Part shown: in pieces, positions 32,186 to 41,031 of the stretch
Layout of the letters: every line of letters begins with the position of its first letter
Numbering within the stretch: position 1 is the first letter of the stretch
Program-made: the position numbers and the translations under genes
From: Sweltsa coloradensis
Taxonomy: Eukaryota > Arthropoda > Insecta > Plecoptera > Chloroperlidae
Direction of reading: 5' to 3'
Assembly: GCA_024449915.1 (NCBI GenBank)
Contig: JAMZAV010000804.1
Span: 185,705-249,704 of the forward strand
Length of the DNA: 64,000 nucleotides
Notes under the pieces: model-generated
Database searches by the model: none
The model's input: only the letters and a program-made list of their open reading frames with translations
Told to the model about the DNA's origin: nothing

Positions 32186-32260
32186 GTGGCCGCATAGCTC
32201 AGTTGGTAAGAGCATAGTCCGGTAAGCTTAGGTCCCGGGTTCATACCCCGGTGTAGTCAC
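32186..32260 (+). tRNA. tRNA-like sequence (pseudo-tRNA), copy 4
   Basis: GTGGCCGCATAGCTCAGTTG begins the unit and CCGGGTTCATACCCCGG forms the T-arm. The anticodon region reads TAGTCCGGTAAGCTTA and does not give a normal loop. It is a direct repeat of copy 3 with shared flanks. Confidence 0.55.
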
Positions 32261-32290
32261 TTTTTTAATTTCTGTCTAAAGTACTAATAT

Positions 32291-32795
32291 ATATATATAT
32301 TAATTCATGTGCCATTGAAGTAATAAATTTCGTCTCAAACAATGGATAGTACATAATATTTAATACATTTAAGAAGATGACGTTCTAAAATTTCGTCGCA
32401 AATTAATAAATATGCAAATGCAAAATTAATTGCTCATTAAACAAATAAACAAAATCAAGCAGGAGTTGTAGAAAAAGTGTACTAACTCTATGCGAACACT
32501 CTTATATGGAGTTGCATTCGTATAAATTATTATTATAAAGCAAATACATATTTTATATACTTACAAGATATCTTATTATAATATAATTCTTAATATCATC
32601 ACTTTATAGGACAACCTGCGCAGTTTTTCATTACTCAATTACAAGTTAAAAAAATCATTAATTTAGCAATTGTCATACTTATTTTGAATTTTTAAAAGAT
32701 GCATTGATCGACAGATTGAATTTTTACTATGGTTGTTTGTTTGAGTATTTATCTAAAGTTGCCAGTTCACCACAAAAATAATAATAATGAGTTAT
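32291..32795. other. AT-rich stretch, nothing recognised
   Basis: No coding region or repeat was recognised; AT content is high throughout. Confidence 0.4.
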
Positions 32796-33542
32796 TGGAT
32801 GAGCGTAGCGAGCGAAGCGAAGACTTCAATTTCACTGACCCTTCAAAAAATTTAGCTCCAATGTTTTTTGTTTGTTTGTTTGTTTGTTTTTTGTCTGTTT
32901 GTTCGCACGATTCCGGGCAAACGGCATATGCGATCTTAATGAAAATTGGAGGGTATCTCTGAACTTAGACGTGCCACGTTTTTGGGTACAATCGAAGAAA
33001 TATTTCTAACTAATATCGTATACTTTTACGATTTTGTTCGATTTGTAGTGCGATATTTTCGACTCATATGGGCCGATTCTGACCAAACGGATAGGGCTAT
33101 AACGTTCATATTTCACATGGACATTAAGATTATGGTGATGTAGTACCTTTTGAAAGAAAAAGTTGAAAAAGTTAGCAAGAAACCATACAAATAAAGGTTT
33201 TAATATGTGTTTTTCGATTTTAAGTGCGATATTTTCGTCACATTTAGGCCGATTCTGACCAAACAGGTGGGGTTACAACGTTCTTATTCCACATGGACAT
33301 TAAGGTTATGGTGATGAAGTACCTTTTGAAAGAAAAAGTTGAAAAAGTTAGCCAGAATCCATAGAAATAAATGTTTTAATATGAGTTTTTTAGGTTTATA
33401 ATAACAATTAACAAGTAACAATAGAAACTTGACAACAATCACCTACAATACATTCACAAGGCACTTGCAAAAGAAAAGTGGTCCTACGCAAACTAAAAAC
33501 TTACGCTCATCCATCAACGCGGCGGGACTTTAGCGTTTTCCT
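32796..33542 (+). repeat. GGATGAGCG-family repeat
   Basis: The left end is TATTGGATGAGCGTAGCGAG, and the right end CGCTCATCCATCAACGCGGC followed by GGGACTTTAGCGTTTTCCTA. Two internal modules with CACATGGACATTAAG(G/A)TTATGG and CCTTTTGAAAGAAAAAGTTG are present. It is a direct repeat of the two following copies. Confidence 0.85.
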
Positions 33543-33744
33543 AGTGTATTCAAACTGTGCAATTCCCGATCTCATATAATGCGGGGAAATGCATCGTTTG
33601 TTAAATTGTTGTACTATTATTTATATTTTTAACCTTCTCGCCAGAAACCGGAATTATCTTCTCCTCTTTCTTCACTTGCTTTTCTGATGCTGTTACTACC
33701 TTTGCCTACTTGAATAGTGTCATCTCCACCAACGAACCATTGGC

Positions 33745-33835
33745 GTAACTACCGGGGGGTTAAGGGGGGGGCGACCGCCCCCTTAAATTTCGTCAGAGGG
33801 GGGCGAGGGGGGGCACAATTTTGTGGCAAGGTTTT
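33745..33835. repeat. GC-rich short repeat with palindromic core
   Basis: GGCGTAACTACCGGGGGG is followed by GGGGGGGCGACCGCCCCC, which can fold on itself. It resembles a common small dispersed repeat but I could not define its ends. Confidence 0.4.
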
Positions 33836-34071
33836 GTAAACTGAAAATAGAACTGACAATCTTCACAATTTTATAAATAAAATAAACAACCTAGTAAAAA
33901 AAACACCATGTTTTGCAATGTTACAAAGAAATTAAAAATCTTGGGTTCAGCGCCTCAGATCCCAGTGTCGGTTTTTACAGTGTGCATGGATGTAACAATA
34001 TTGCAAACCTGATCAGTCATGAAAAATAGCCTAACAAACCCAAATTTAATAAGTATGAGAAAAACTTATTT

Positions 34072-34833
34072 TTGGATGAGCGTAGCGAGCGAAGCGAAGA
34101 CTACAATTTCACTGACCCCCCAAAAAATTTAGCTCGGGTGTTTTTGTTTTGTTTTTTTTGTTTTGTTTTTTTGTCTGTTTGTTCGCTCTCTACCGGGAAA
34201 ACGGCATATGCGATCTTGATGAAAATTTTACAGGACCTTCGAAATCTCTGAACTTAGACTTGCCACGTTTTTGGGTACAATCGAAGAAATATTTCTCATG
34301 AAAATCGTACTTTTACGATTTTTTGAGCGATATTTTCGTGCCATTTGGGCCAATTCTGACCAAACGGGTGGGGCTACACCGTTCATATTATACATGTACA
34401 TTAAGGTTGTGGTGATGTGGTACATTTTGAAAGAAAAAGTTGAAAAAGTTAGCCAGAATCTATAGAAATAAAGCTTTTAATATAAGTTTTTTGATTTATT
34501 GTGCGATATTTTCGTGCCATTTGGGCCAATTCTGACCAAACGGGTGGGGCTACAACGTTCATATTATACATGGACATTAAGGTTATGGTGATGTAGTACC
34601 TTTTGAAAGAAAAAGTTGAAAAAGTTAGCCAGAATCCATAGAAATAAAGCTTTTAATAAAAGTTTTTTACGGTAAATAATACCAATTGACAAGAAACAAT
34701 AGAAATTTGACAACAATCACCTACAATGCGTAGGCAACAAAACAAAGTACTTGCAAAAGTAAAGATATCCCACGCAAACAAAAACTTTAAAAAGCTCATC
34801 CATCAACGCGGCGGGACTTTAGCGTTTTCCTAG
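34072..34833 (+). repeat. GGATGAGCG-family repeat
   Basis: It begins TTTTGGATGAGCGTAGCGAG and ends GCTCATCCATCAACGCGGCG plus TTTAGCGTTTTCCTAG. The internal modules are present twice with the variant phrase GTGCCATTTGGGCCAATTCT. Confidence 0.85.
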
Positions 34834-34844
34834 TTATAATTGAT

Positions 34845-35585
34845 TGGATGAGCGAAGCGAATACTTCAATTTGACTTTGTGTTTTTTTTGTTTGTTTTTT
34901 ACTTACGTTACCCCAAGAAAAATAGCTCGGGTGTTTTGTTTTTGTTAGTTTTTTTGTCTGTTTGTTCGCTCTCTACCGGGCAAACGGCATATGCGATCTT
35001 GATGAAAATTGGAGGGGACCTTCGAAATCTCTGAACTTAGAGCTGTATTGTTTTCTAGTACAATCGAAGAAATATTTCTCATAAATATCGTACTTTTAAG
35101 GTTTTTTCGATTTTTAGTGCGATATTTTCGTGATATTTGGCAAACGGCTACTACGATATTGATGGAAGTTTATAACGTTTATAATCACAGAAATTATATA
35201 TGTTATGATTTTAGAGACATTTGAAAAAAATATTTCTAAGAGAAATCGTACTTTTACGATTTTTTCTCCGGCTTTTAATACGATATTTTCGTGATATTTG
35301 GGCCGATTTTGACCAAACGGATGGGGCTACAACGTTCATATTTTACATTGTCATAAAGATTATGGTGATGTTGTGCCTCTAGAAAGAAAAAGTTGAAAAA
35401 GTTGTTCAAAGTTCATAGAAATCAATGTTTTAATATAAGCCTTTTACAGGTGAATAATGAACAAGTAATATCAAGTAACTATAGAAAAAGTAAGGAGATT
35501 CCACCTTAAACGTTATCATTGGAACGAAATATTAAAAAAAAAACTCATCCATCAACGCGACTGGAAAAAGCGTTCGCTAAGCGGC
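34845..35585 (+). repeat. GGATGAGCG-family repeat, divergent
   Basis: It begins TTGATTGGATGAGCGAAGCG only 12 nt after the previous copy and ends CTCATCCATCAACGCGACTG followed by GCGGCCTAGT. The modules are more divergent (GTCATAAAGATTATGGTGAT) than in the neighbours. Confidence 0.8.
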
Positions 35586-35933
35586 CTAGTAAATGGTAAT
35601 TGTTGGTTGATATAAGAATTGTTATTGTGGGAGGCTACATACCAGTTGAAATTAAAACGTCTGAAATAAATTAAGTAGTGAATTCAAAGGAAGTATTCAA
35701 GGAGACAAGGATATTACAAAAATATAATTATACATTTTACAAAATATTCGTATTGCCCCTCTTTTCTCGACAACCAAACCAAATAGAAATCCAAATTCAA
35801 CAAAATGTTGTTTTTAGTATTTTTTGTAGTGTGCATGAAACTCGTTGCCTCTGGTTTAGACTTTTAGACGAGGGAGCGGAGCGACTGAGGATTACCATTC
35901 AACTCAAACGGTGCTTATTCTGTTATTCTGCAC

Positions 35934-37028
35934 GTTTCCGTTTACATTTTGGAATTCAAATGTGAGATGCTGGCTGGCTATTGACGATATCTTAGCTTCG
36001 AATCCGGTGCTGCTCAAAACGATTTGAATACGGCACATTTTAGGACAAAACGTCGACATCATTTTGGAAATTCAAATTTGTGTATGTGGGGGGTGGGGGG
36101 GGGTGAGGGAGGGGCTAAGTTAATGGAGCTGTAAAAGCTTCCCCTAGAAGCACTAGTGCCTAGTAGAGACCTAATAATCTGGTCGAAGGTTGTTTCTAGC
36201 AAATGATTTGATGTGAAATGCCTGGACGGCGCGCCTTGTTTATGCCGACTTCAATTCTCCCATGTCTAGTGGGTTGCCTATAGGGCAAACTATGTAGGGT
36301 AGTAGAAAATGTCCAGTTAAGCACTTTTTGTAACATCGTTTAGTTGACAACCAAGAGGGTAAACTTATTATTTACCAAAATTAAAAATTAAAAAATAATG
36401 TAATTCGGTCTCAAGACACAGACTGTGATTCGGTCTAAAGACATATACTGTAATTCGGTGTAACGGCCCATCCGGATGGGCCGTTACACCGAATTTCGGT
36501 CTTGAGACACAGACTGTGATTCGGTGTGATTCGGTCCGGCTGGGTCGTTACACCGAATTTTGGTCCCAAGACACAGACTTTAATTCGGTGTAACGGTCCG
36601 TCCGGATGGGCCGTTACACCGAATTTCGGTCTAAAGTCACATACTGTAATTTGGTCTCAAGTTAGAAGTTTTTGCAGAATTTTCTGCGTAACGGCTATTC
36701 GGTGCTTCGGCAATTCGGTGTAAAGACCCACACGGTCGTACTACTTAACTGTGGTTATTTTCGGTGTAACGGCCTACTCGGTAACTTTTAATATTAGTTT
36801 CGGTGTAACGGCGTTTCTGTGCTAAGGCGTTTCTGTGCTAAGGCCCATACTGAGTGCGCCTTTGGACCGAAATAAATGAGTAGTATAGATATTTTCGGTG
36901 TAACGGCGTTTCGGTGCAAAGGCCCACACGGTTTTCAGTTTTAAAGTAAAAACTTAGAAAAATGTTCTTTTATTTTCGGTGTAACGGCGTTTCTGTGCTA
37001 AGGCATTTCTGTGCAAATACCCCGACCC
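35934..37028 (-). repeat. Right terminal inverted repeat of the long-TIR element
   Basis: It mirrors the left TIR: CATTTTGGAATTCAAATGTG, GCGCGCCTTGTTTATGCCGA, then hairpin subrepeats with CGGTGTAACGGCCCATCCGG and its inverse, and repeated TTTTCGGTGTAACGGCGTTT. It has more CCGTTACACC subrepeats than the left arm, so the arms are unequal in length. Confidence 0.8.
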
Positions 37029-37374
37029 ATAGCCAACGTTTATCAGTAACATGGAAACCTGCAATTTCAGGGATCACATAGGCTAACTAAAACCTACAGA
37101 CCAACAATCAACGCCTCAGAATTAATACATGCAGATGATCTACAAGTAAATGAATCGACGGTCAGAGTGACAAGATCCATGACGAAAAACGTAAAGACGG
37201 ACATGTAATGACTTTCTTGTTTCTTTGCAACGACAAGCTTTTCAATGGCTTTCTTTGAATGGTATTAATTCATCATGTGTGCAGTGATTTCTTTTGTTGA
37301 TTTTTCTCTCCAGTTTTGTTCTGTATTTATCAATAGTGATTTAGTTTTCGTTTTTAATATTTAAAGTTGAATTG

Positions 37375-37415
37375 GCCCTGAAGATAATGAGTGAAATCTC
37401 ATCGAAACGTCGGCC
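37375..37415 (+). ncRNA. Hammerhead-ribozyme-like core (family A tail)
   Basis: GGCCCTGAAGATAATGAGTG and AAATCTCATCGAAACGTCGG give CUGAAGA, stem II (ATGAG/CTCAT), GAAA, the AC/GU minimal stem III and a GUC cleavage triplet. Stem I can form between ATTGGCC before and GGCCCAAT after with one bulged base. This is the best-preserved core in family A. Confidence 0.55.
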
Positions 37416-38030
37416 CAATGATAATATACGTGGCATTGAAACCGAAAAACCGATTACTTTAATACATATATATATATATATATATATGGATTGTTGTAGG
37501 TTTTCGCGGCCCGTCATAGGATAAAAACAAGGATCTTGGGTAAAACCGCGTCGAAAATAAGATGAACCAGGGCAGTAGCTGGGCATCCACCGACGTTTCG
37601 TCTGTACTACGTCAGACATTTTCAAGGTTGACTGTGACTCTACGGAGGTTGGAGTCACAGTGGTTGGCAAGCACGCAGCGCCCGCATTATATAGCCTCAG
37701 CTGAAGGTGCGAGGCGGCGAGGTTATATAGAAAATAGGTGCGGGGCGGCGAGGTCATATCGTGAAAAGGTGCGGGGCGGCGATGTCATATCGAAAAAATA
37801 TACGGATGGTGGCAATTGAGAAACAAAATAGCACAGCTTACTGTAGTGAAACCTTTTTAGTCCGGCTTCTTGTCATAGGGCCTGATTGGTTGTCTTTTGA
37901 AATGTTATTCGTGCTTAGAATTATGGTATCTGAAATTTGCACTACCTCTGAGGGATTTGGCTGAATAGGTCTACGGACTACATTTCGAGGCATGAGTGCA
38001 GGTTTCCAAGCAAGAGGGAGGCTCTGGCTA

Positions 38031-38529
38031 TCATCTCTTGTTCATGTTATTCGGCCGTTTCTCAATTTCCACAGATTCACGGATAATACGTGGCTTGAGC
38101 TGTTGTACAGGGCAAATAGTTTTTGTTTTGTCAAAATCTATCACATGCGAGTAAGCTTTAGCATGTTGAGCCAGGGCTGATTTCTTGTCACCTGCTTTCA
38201 CTGCATTAGAGTGTTCATTTATCCTCACTGCTATGCGTCTGCCTGTTTGGCCTATGTACGTTTGATCGCAGTCGCCACAGGGAACCTCATAAACCCCTCT
38301 TTCTTCCAGATGAACAGAGGTCCTTTGCACTTCTCAAAAAGGAGCTGATTTTTCTGTCAGCGGAGAAAATGGTTTCGATGTTCTTACGATTGAGGATTCT
38401 ACCTATGACGTCTGTGGTACCCTTCACATATGGAAGAAAAGCTTTTGACCGTGGTTTCTCCTTGTCCTCAGTATCATCCTCAGATTTCTTCAGTTCACGT
38501 TTAAACGCTCTGGTTATGTGTTGGTCCAA
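38031..38529 (-). pseudogene. GIY-YIG part of Penelope-like protein (family B), left arm
   Basis: Frames 38529-38287 (EDKEKPRSKAFLPYVKGTTD) and 38330-38031 (LEERGVYEVPCGDCDQTYIG) together correspond to the single frame in the right arm, separated by a frameshift near 38310-38330. The coding end then continues to about 37850 in other frames. It is inactive. Confidence 0.8.
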
Positions 38530-38565
38530 GTAACCATTAAGTGAGCTCTATCACTCAATGGTTAC

Positions 38566-39117
38566 TTGGACCAAGACAAAACCAGAGCGTTTAAACGTGA
38601 ACTGAAGAGATCTGAGGATGATACTGAGGACAAGGAGAAACCACAGTCAAAAGCTTTTCTTCCATATGTGAAGGGAACCACAGACGTCATAGGTAGAATC
38701 CTCAATCGTAAGAACATCGAAACCATTTTCTCCACTGACAGAATAATCAGCTCCTTTTTGAGAAGTGCAAAGGACTCTGTTCATCTGGAAGAAAGAGGGG
38801 TTTATGAGGTTCCCTGTGGCGACTGCGATCAAACGTACATAGGCCAAACAGGCAGACGCATAGCAGTGAGGATAAATGAACACTCTAATGCTGTGAAAGC
38901 AGGTGACAAGAAATCAGCCCTGGCTCAACATGCTAAAGCTTACTCGCATGTGATAGATTTTGACAAAACAAGAACTATTTGCCCTGTACAACAGCTCAAG
39001 CCACGTATTATCCGTGAATCTGTGGAAATTGAGAAACGGCTGAATAACATGAACAAAAGAGATGATAGCCAGAGCCTCTTCTTGCTTGGAAAGCTGCACT
39101 CATGCCTCGAAATGTAG
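38566..39117 (+). CDS. GIY-YIG part of Penelope-like protein (family B), right arm
   Basis: An open frame of 183 codons: KAFLPYVKGTTDVIGRILNR precedes the GIY-YIG nuclease (GVYEVPCGDCDQTYIGQTGR, then RIAVRINEH), followed by SALAQHAKAYSHVIDF. The stop at 39115-39117 follows a frameshift near 39085; in another frame the family C-terminus with PVTRSRTKKVSLQ continues to about 39258. It lacks the RT, so it cannot work alone. Confidence 0.8.
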   Translation: MDQDKTRAFKRELKRSEDDTEDKEKPQSKAFLPYVKGTTDVIGRILNRKNIETIFSTDRIISSFLRSAKDSVHLEERGVYEVPCGDCDQTYIGQTGRRIAVRINEHSNAVKAGDKKSALAQHAKAYSHVIDFDKTRTICPVQQLKPRIIRESVEIEKRLNNMNKRDDSQSLFLLGKLHSCLEM

Positions 39118-39660
39118 TCCGTAGACCTATTCTGCCAAATCCCTCAGAGGTGGTGCAAATTTCAGATTCCATAATTCTAAGCACGAATTACATTTCAAAA
39201 GACAACCAATCAGGCCCTGTGACAAGAAGCCGGACTAAAAAGGTTTCACTACAGTAAGCTGTGCTATTTTGTTTCTCAATTGCCACCATCCGTATATTTT
39301 TTCGATATGACATCGCCACCCCGCACCTTTTCACGATATGACCTCGCTGCCCCGCACCTATTTTCTATATAACCTCGCCGCCTCGCACCTTCAGCCGAGG
39401 CTATATAAGGCGGGCGCTGCGTGCTTGCCAACCACTGTGACTCCAACCTCCGTAGAGTCACAGTCAACCTTGAAAATGTCTGACGTAGTACAGACGAAAC
39501 GTCGGTGGACGCCCAGGTTCTGCCCTGGTTCATCTTATTTTCGACGCGGTTTTACCCAAGATCCTTGTTTTTATCATATAACTTATATATATATGTGTTG
39601 TATCGGGTTTTGGGGTTTTCGTCCACGTGTAGTGTTTATTAGGTACATACCTTTTAAAAC

Positions 39661-39695
39661 AACGTTTCGCCGGAATGTCCTCTCGCATCTTCAGG
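39661..39695 (-). ncRNA. Hammerhead-like core, left arm of family C
   Basis: On the minus strand CCTGAAGATGCGAGAGGACA precedes TTCCGGCGAAACGTT. CUGAAGA and GAAACGUU are kept, but stem II is weaker than in the right arm (GCGAGAGG against TTCCGGC), so this copy is probably impaired. Confidence 0.4.
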
Positions 39696-40047
39696 TTTTT
39701 TTGACAGGACCAGGCTTGCTTCTCTCCTTTCTCTTCGATGGGCGAGCACTGACTGTATCATCCTCTCTGTGGGTGCGCGCGCAGTCAGTTTGCACGGACT
39801 GGTTTGGCTGTGTTGCGTCATTGTTGTCATCTTGTTTCCTCTTCCTGCTTCTCGTGATGGGTCCGGAAAATATATCTTCAACCGCCCCCGGTGACGCAAC
39901 GGTTTCCCCGTGTTGTAGTAGGTTAGTTTGTCTTGTTGGATTGTCACTGGCACGTGTTTCTTTTTTAGGCAGAACTGGTATTGATTGAGATCGAAAAGAG
40001 ACTAGAGAGTTTAAATAAACAAAATGATAGTCGTAGTCTTCCGTCAT
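39691..40047 (-). CDS. C-terminal tail of Penelope-like protein (family C), left arm, partial
   Basis: The frame reads IPVLPKKETRASDNPTRQTN, GAVEDIFSGPITRSRKRKQD and ends PGPVKKT just before the hammerhead-like core. It aligns with the right-arm frame at 39981-40343. The N-terminal codons cross the palindrome centre, so the start is artificial. No enzymatic domain remains. Confidence 0.55.
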   Translation of the reverse strand: MTEDYDYHFVYLNSLVSFRSQSIPVLPKKETRASDNPTRQTNLLQHGETVASPGAVEDIFSGPITRSRKRKQDDNNDATQPNQSVQTDCARTHREDDTVSARPSKRKERSKPGPVKKT

Positions 40048-40343
40048 CGTGGATACCAGTTCTGCCTAAAAAAGAAACACGTGCCAGTGACAATCCAACA
40101 AGACAAACTAACCTACTACAACACGGGGAAACCGTTGCGTCACCGGGGGCGGTTGAAGATATATTTTCAGGACCCATCACGAGAAGCAGGAAGAGGAAAC
40201 AAGATGACAACAATGACGCAACACAGCCAAACCAGTCCGTGCAAACTGACTGCGCACGCACCCACAGAGAGGATGATACTGTCCGTGCTCGCCCATTGAA
40301 GAGGAAGGAGAGAAGCAAGCCCGGTCCTGTCAAAAAAACCTGA
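39981..40343 (+). CDS. C-terminal tail of Penelope-like protein (family C), right arm, partial
   Basis: It begins IEIEKRLESLNKQNDSRSLP, which is the VEIEKR..N..NKRDDSQSL segment that follows GIY-YIG in family B, so the frame is firmly placed in a PLE. GPITRSRKRK and a stop directly before the hammerhead-like core follow. The GIY-YIG domain is cut off by the palindrome centre. Confidence 0.65.
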   Translation: MIEIEKRLESLNKQNDSRSLPSSWIPVLPKKETRASDNPTRQTNLLQHGETVASPGAVEDIFSGPITRSRKRKQDDNNDATQPNQSVQTDCARTHREDDTVRARPLKRKERSKPGPVKKT

Positions 40344-40375
40344 AGATGCCGGAGAACATTCCGGCGAAACGTTGT
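40339..40375 (+). ncRNA. Hammerhead-ribozyme-like core, right arm of family C
   Basis: CCTGAAGATGCCGGAGAACA and TTCCGGCGAAACGTTG contain CUGAAGA, a stem II of TGCCGGA with TTCCGGC, GAAA, the AC/GU stem III and a GUU site. Stem I can form between AAAAC before the core and GTTTT after it. All invariant core positions I can check are present. Confidence 0.6.
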
Positions 40376-40570
40376 TTTAAAAGGTATGTAGGCCTACCTA
40401 ATAAACACTACACGTGGACGAAAACCCCAAAACCCGACACTACATCAGAATCGGTCTACGAAAACCTTCGTCATAACATGTATATGTATGTAAGTATATA
40501 CCAAAAATCGAGACACGGTTTTACACGTAAGTACAATACGGGTAAAACCATGTCTCGATTTTTGGTTCAC

Positions 40571-40614
40571 CGACCAACGTTTCGGCACCAATTCAGGAGC
40601 CATCATCAGGGTCC
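40571..40614 (-). ncRNA. Hammerhead-ribozyme-like core, left arm of family D
   Basis: On the minus strand the same core as in the right arm is present: CTGATGATGGCTCCTGAATT then GGTGCCGAAACGTTGGTCGG. GGACC before and GGTC after can pair as stem I. Confidence 0.55.
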
Positions 40615-40955
40615 TTCCTCTTTGGTCGTCGACCTCGTACTGGAGCGTTGTCCACTTCTACAATGCGTGTCTGCTGCCGCGTCCGTGCTGTCGTGCTCTC
40701 CGGCGAAAAAAGGTGCGGGGCGGTGAGGTCGTATTGTGTAACTGTGTTGCATGGGGCAGTACCCACTTGTCTAACATTAGCTTGGTCCCTAGCAAATCTA
40801 GTCTGGCTTCTTGTTATTCGCCGTGCGTCAGTGATAGTTTCGTGAACGGTCTGTGGTGGAATTAATGGTGTTGTTTGTAGTTGTCTTGTTGGAGCTTTAT
40901 TCCTTATCATGCCAGCACGGACGCGGCAGCAGACACGCATTGTAGAGGTGGACAA
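40593..40955 (-). CDS. C-terminal tail of Penelope-like protein (family D), partial
   Basis: The frame contains DARRITRSQTRFARDQANVR and ends RPKRKDPDDGS, with its stop inside the hammerhead-like segment. The ITRSQTR element corresponds to VTRSMTK (A), VTRSRTK (B) and ITRSRKRK (C). No nuclease or RT remains. The first codons cross into the inverted arm, so the true start is lost. Confidence 0.55.
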   Translation of the reverse strand: MSTSTMRVCCRVRAGMIRNKAPTRQLQTTPLIPPQTVHETITDARRITRSQTRFARDQANVRQVGTAPCNTVTQYDLTAPHLFSPESTTARTRQQTRIVEVDNAPVRGRRPKRKDPDDGS

Positions 40956-40991
40956 CGCTTCAGTACGAGGTCGACGACCAAAGAGGAAGGA

Positions 40992-41031
40992 CCCTGATGA
41001 TGGCTCCTGAATTGGTGCCGAAACGTTGGTC
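40992..41031 (+). ncRNA. Hammerhead-ribozyme-like core, right arm of family D
   Basis: CCCTGATGATGGCTCCTGAA is followed by TTGGTGCCGAAACGTTGGTC. It has the exact CUGAUGA and GAAA core, stem II GGCTCC/GGTGCC with one mismatch, a two-pair stem III (AC/GU), cleavage triplet GUU and stem I GGACC/GGTC. With so short a stem III a dimeric fold would be expected. Confidence 0.6.

Larger units (their letters stand above)
31196..32290. repeat. Cluster of tRNA-like repeats with shared flanks
   Basis: The segments ACATAACA.CGTCATAGTCGCC, ACCAAGGTTAAACATCATAT, CCCACCTCTAGGGTTACAGA and TGGTTTGTATTCTCCAGTTA occur several times in both orientations around the tRNA-like units. The first and second units face each other, then two follow in direct order. 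Confidence 0.75.
28956..37028. mobile_element. 8.07-kb long-TIR (foldback-type) element with 9-bp target duplication
   Basis: The ends are GGGTCGGGGTATT...AATACCCCGACCC. ATAGCCAAC flanks the element on both sides (28947-28955 and 37029-37037), and the intact sequence is preserved in the paired PLE copy near 27445, which gives an exact empty site. The arms (about 28956-29915 and 35934-37028) are inverted and filled with subrepeats of CGCCGTTACACCGAAA. A 9-bp duplication with long, internally repeated TIRs is seen in Mutator-like and foldback elements. No transposase ORF is present, so it is non-autonomous; the interior is a set of other repeats. Confidence 0.85.
28796..37460 (+). mobile_element. 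Inverted tail copy of PLE family A, split by an 8-kb insertion
   Basis: The plus strand from 28799 encodes VLAQHTKESGHVIDFAGMKP and continues to the codons before 28955; the coding sequence resumes at 37029 with the same phrase (ATAGCCAAC then GTTTATCAGTAACATGGAAA) and reaches TVRVTRSMTKNVKTDM and a stop near 37208. The non-coding tail then runs to about 37460. Together with 26985-28796 it forms the head-to-head arrangement common for PLE insertions. Confidence 0.8.
37517..39576. mobile_element. Penelope-like (family B) head-to-head tail palindrome, ~2.06 kb
   Basis: The ends AAAAACAAGGATCTTGGGTA and TACCCAAGATCCTTGTTTTT are inverted, and the symmetry centre is near 38545 between two copies of AATGGTTACTTGGACCAAG. 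Each arm contains the C-terminal part of a PLE protein with a GIY-YIG domain, then a tail with a repeated GGTGCGGGGCGGCGA unit. Neither arm has an RT. Confidence 0.85.
39601..40445. mobile_element. Penelope-like (family C) tail palindrome
   Basis: TTTTGGGGTTTTCGTCCACG near the left end is repeated inverted at about 40418-40437. The arms meet at about 40010-40015, between two copies of GGCAGAACTGGTAT. Each arm encodes a short C-terminal peptide (IFSGPITRSRKRKQDD) and ends in a hammerhead-like core. The family is distinct from A and B. Confidence 0.75.

Noticed and set aside
35678..35965. Plus-strand 95-codon frame in the long-TIR element as its transposase
   Set aside because: No DDE-type motif, and it crosses from unique sequence into the terminal repeat.
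39338..39988. 216-codon plus-strand frame spanning two PLE palindromes
   Set aside because: It runs antisense through tail sequence of two different families and across their junction; no PLE motif is in that frame.
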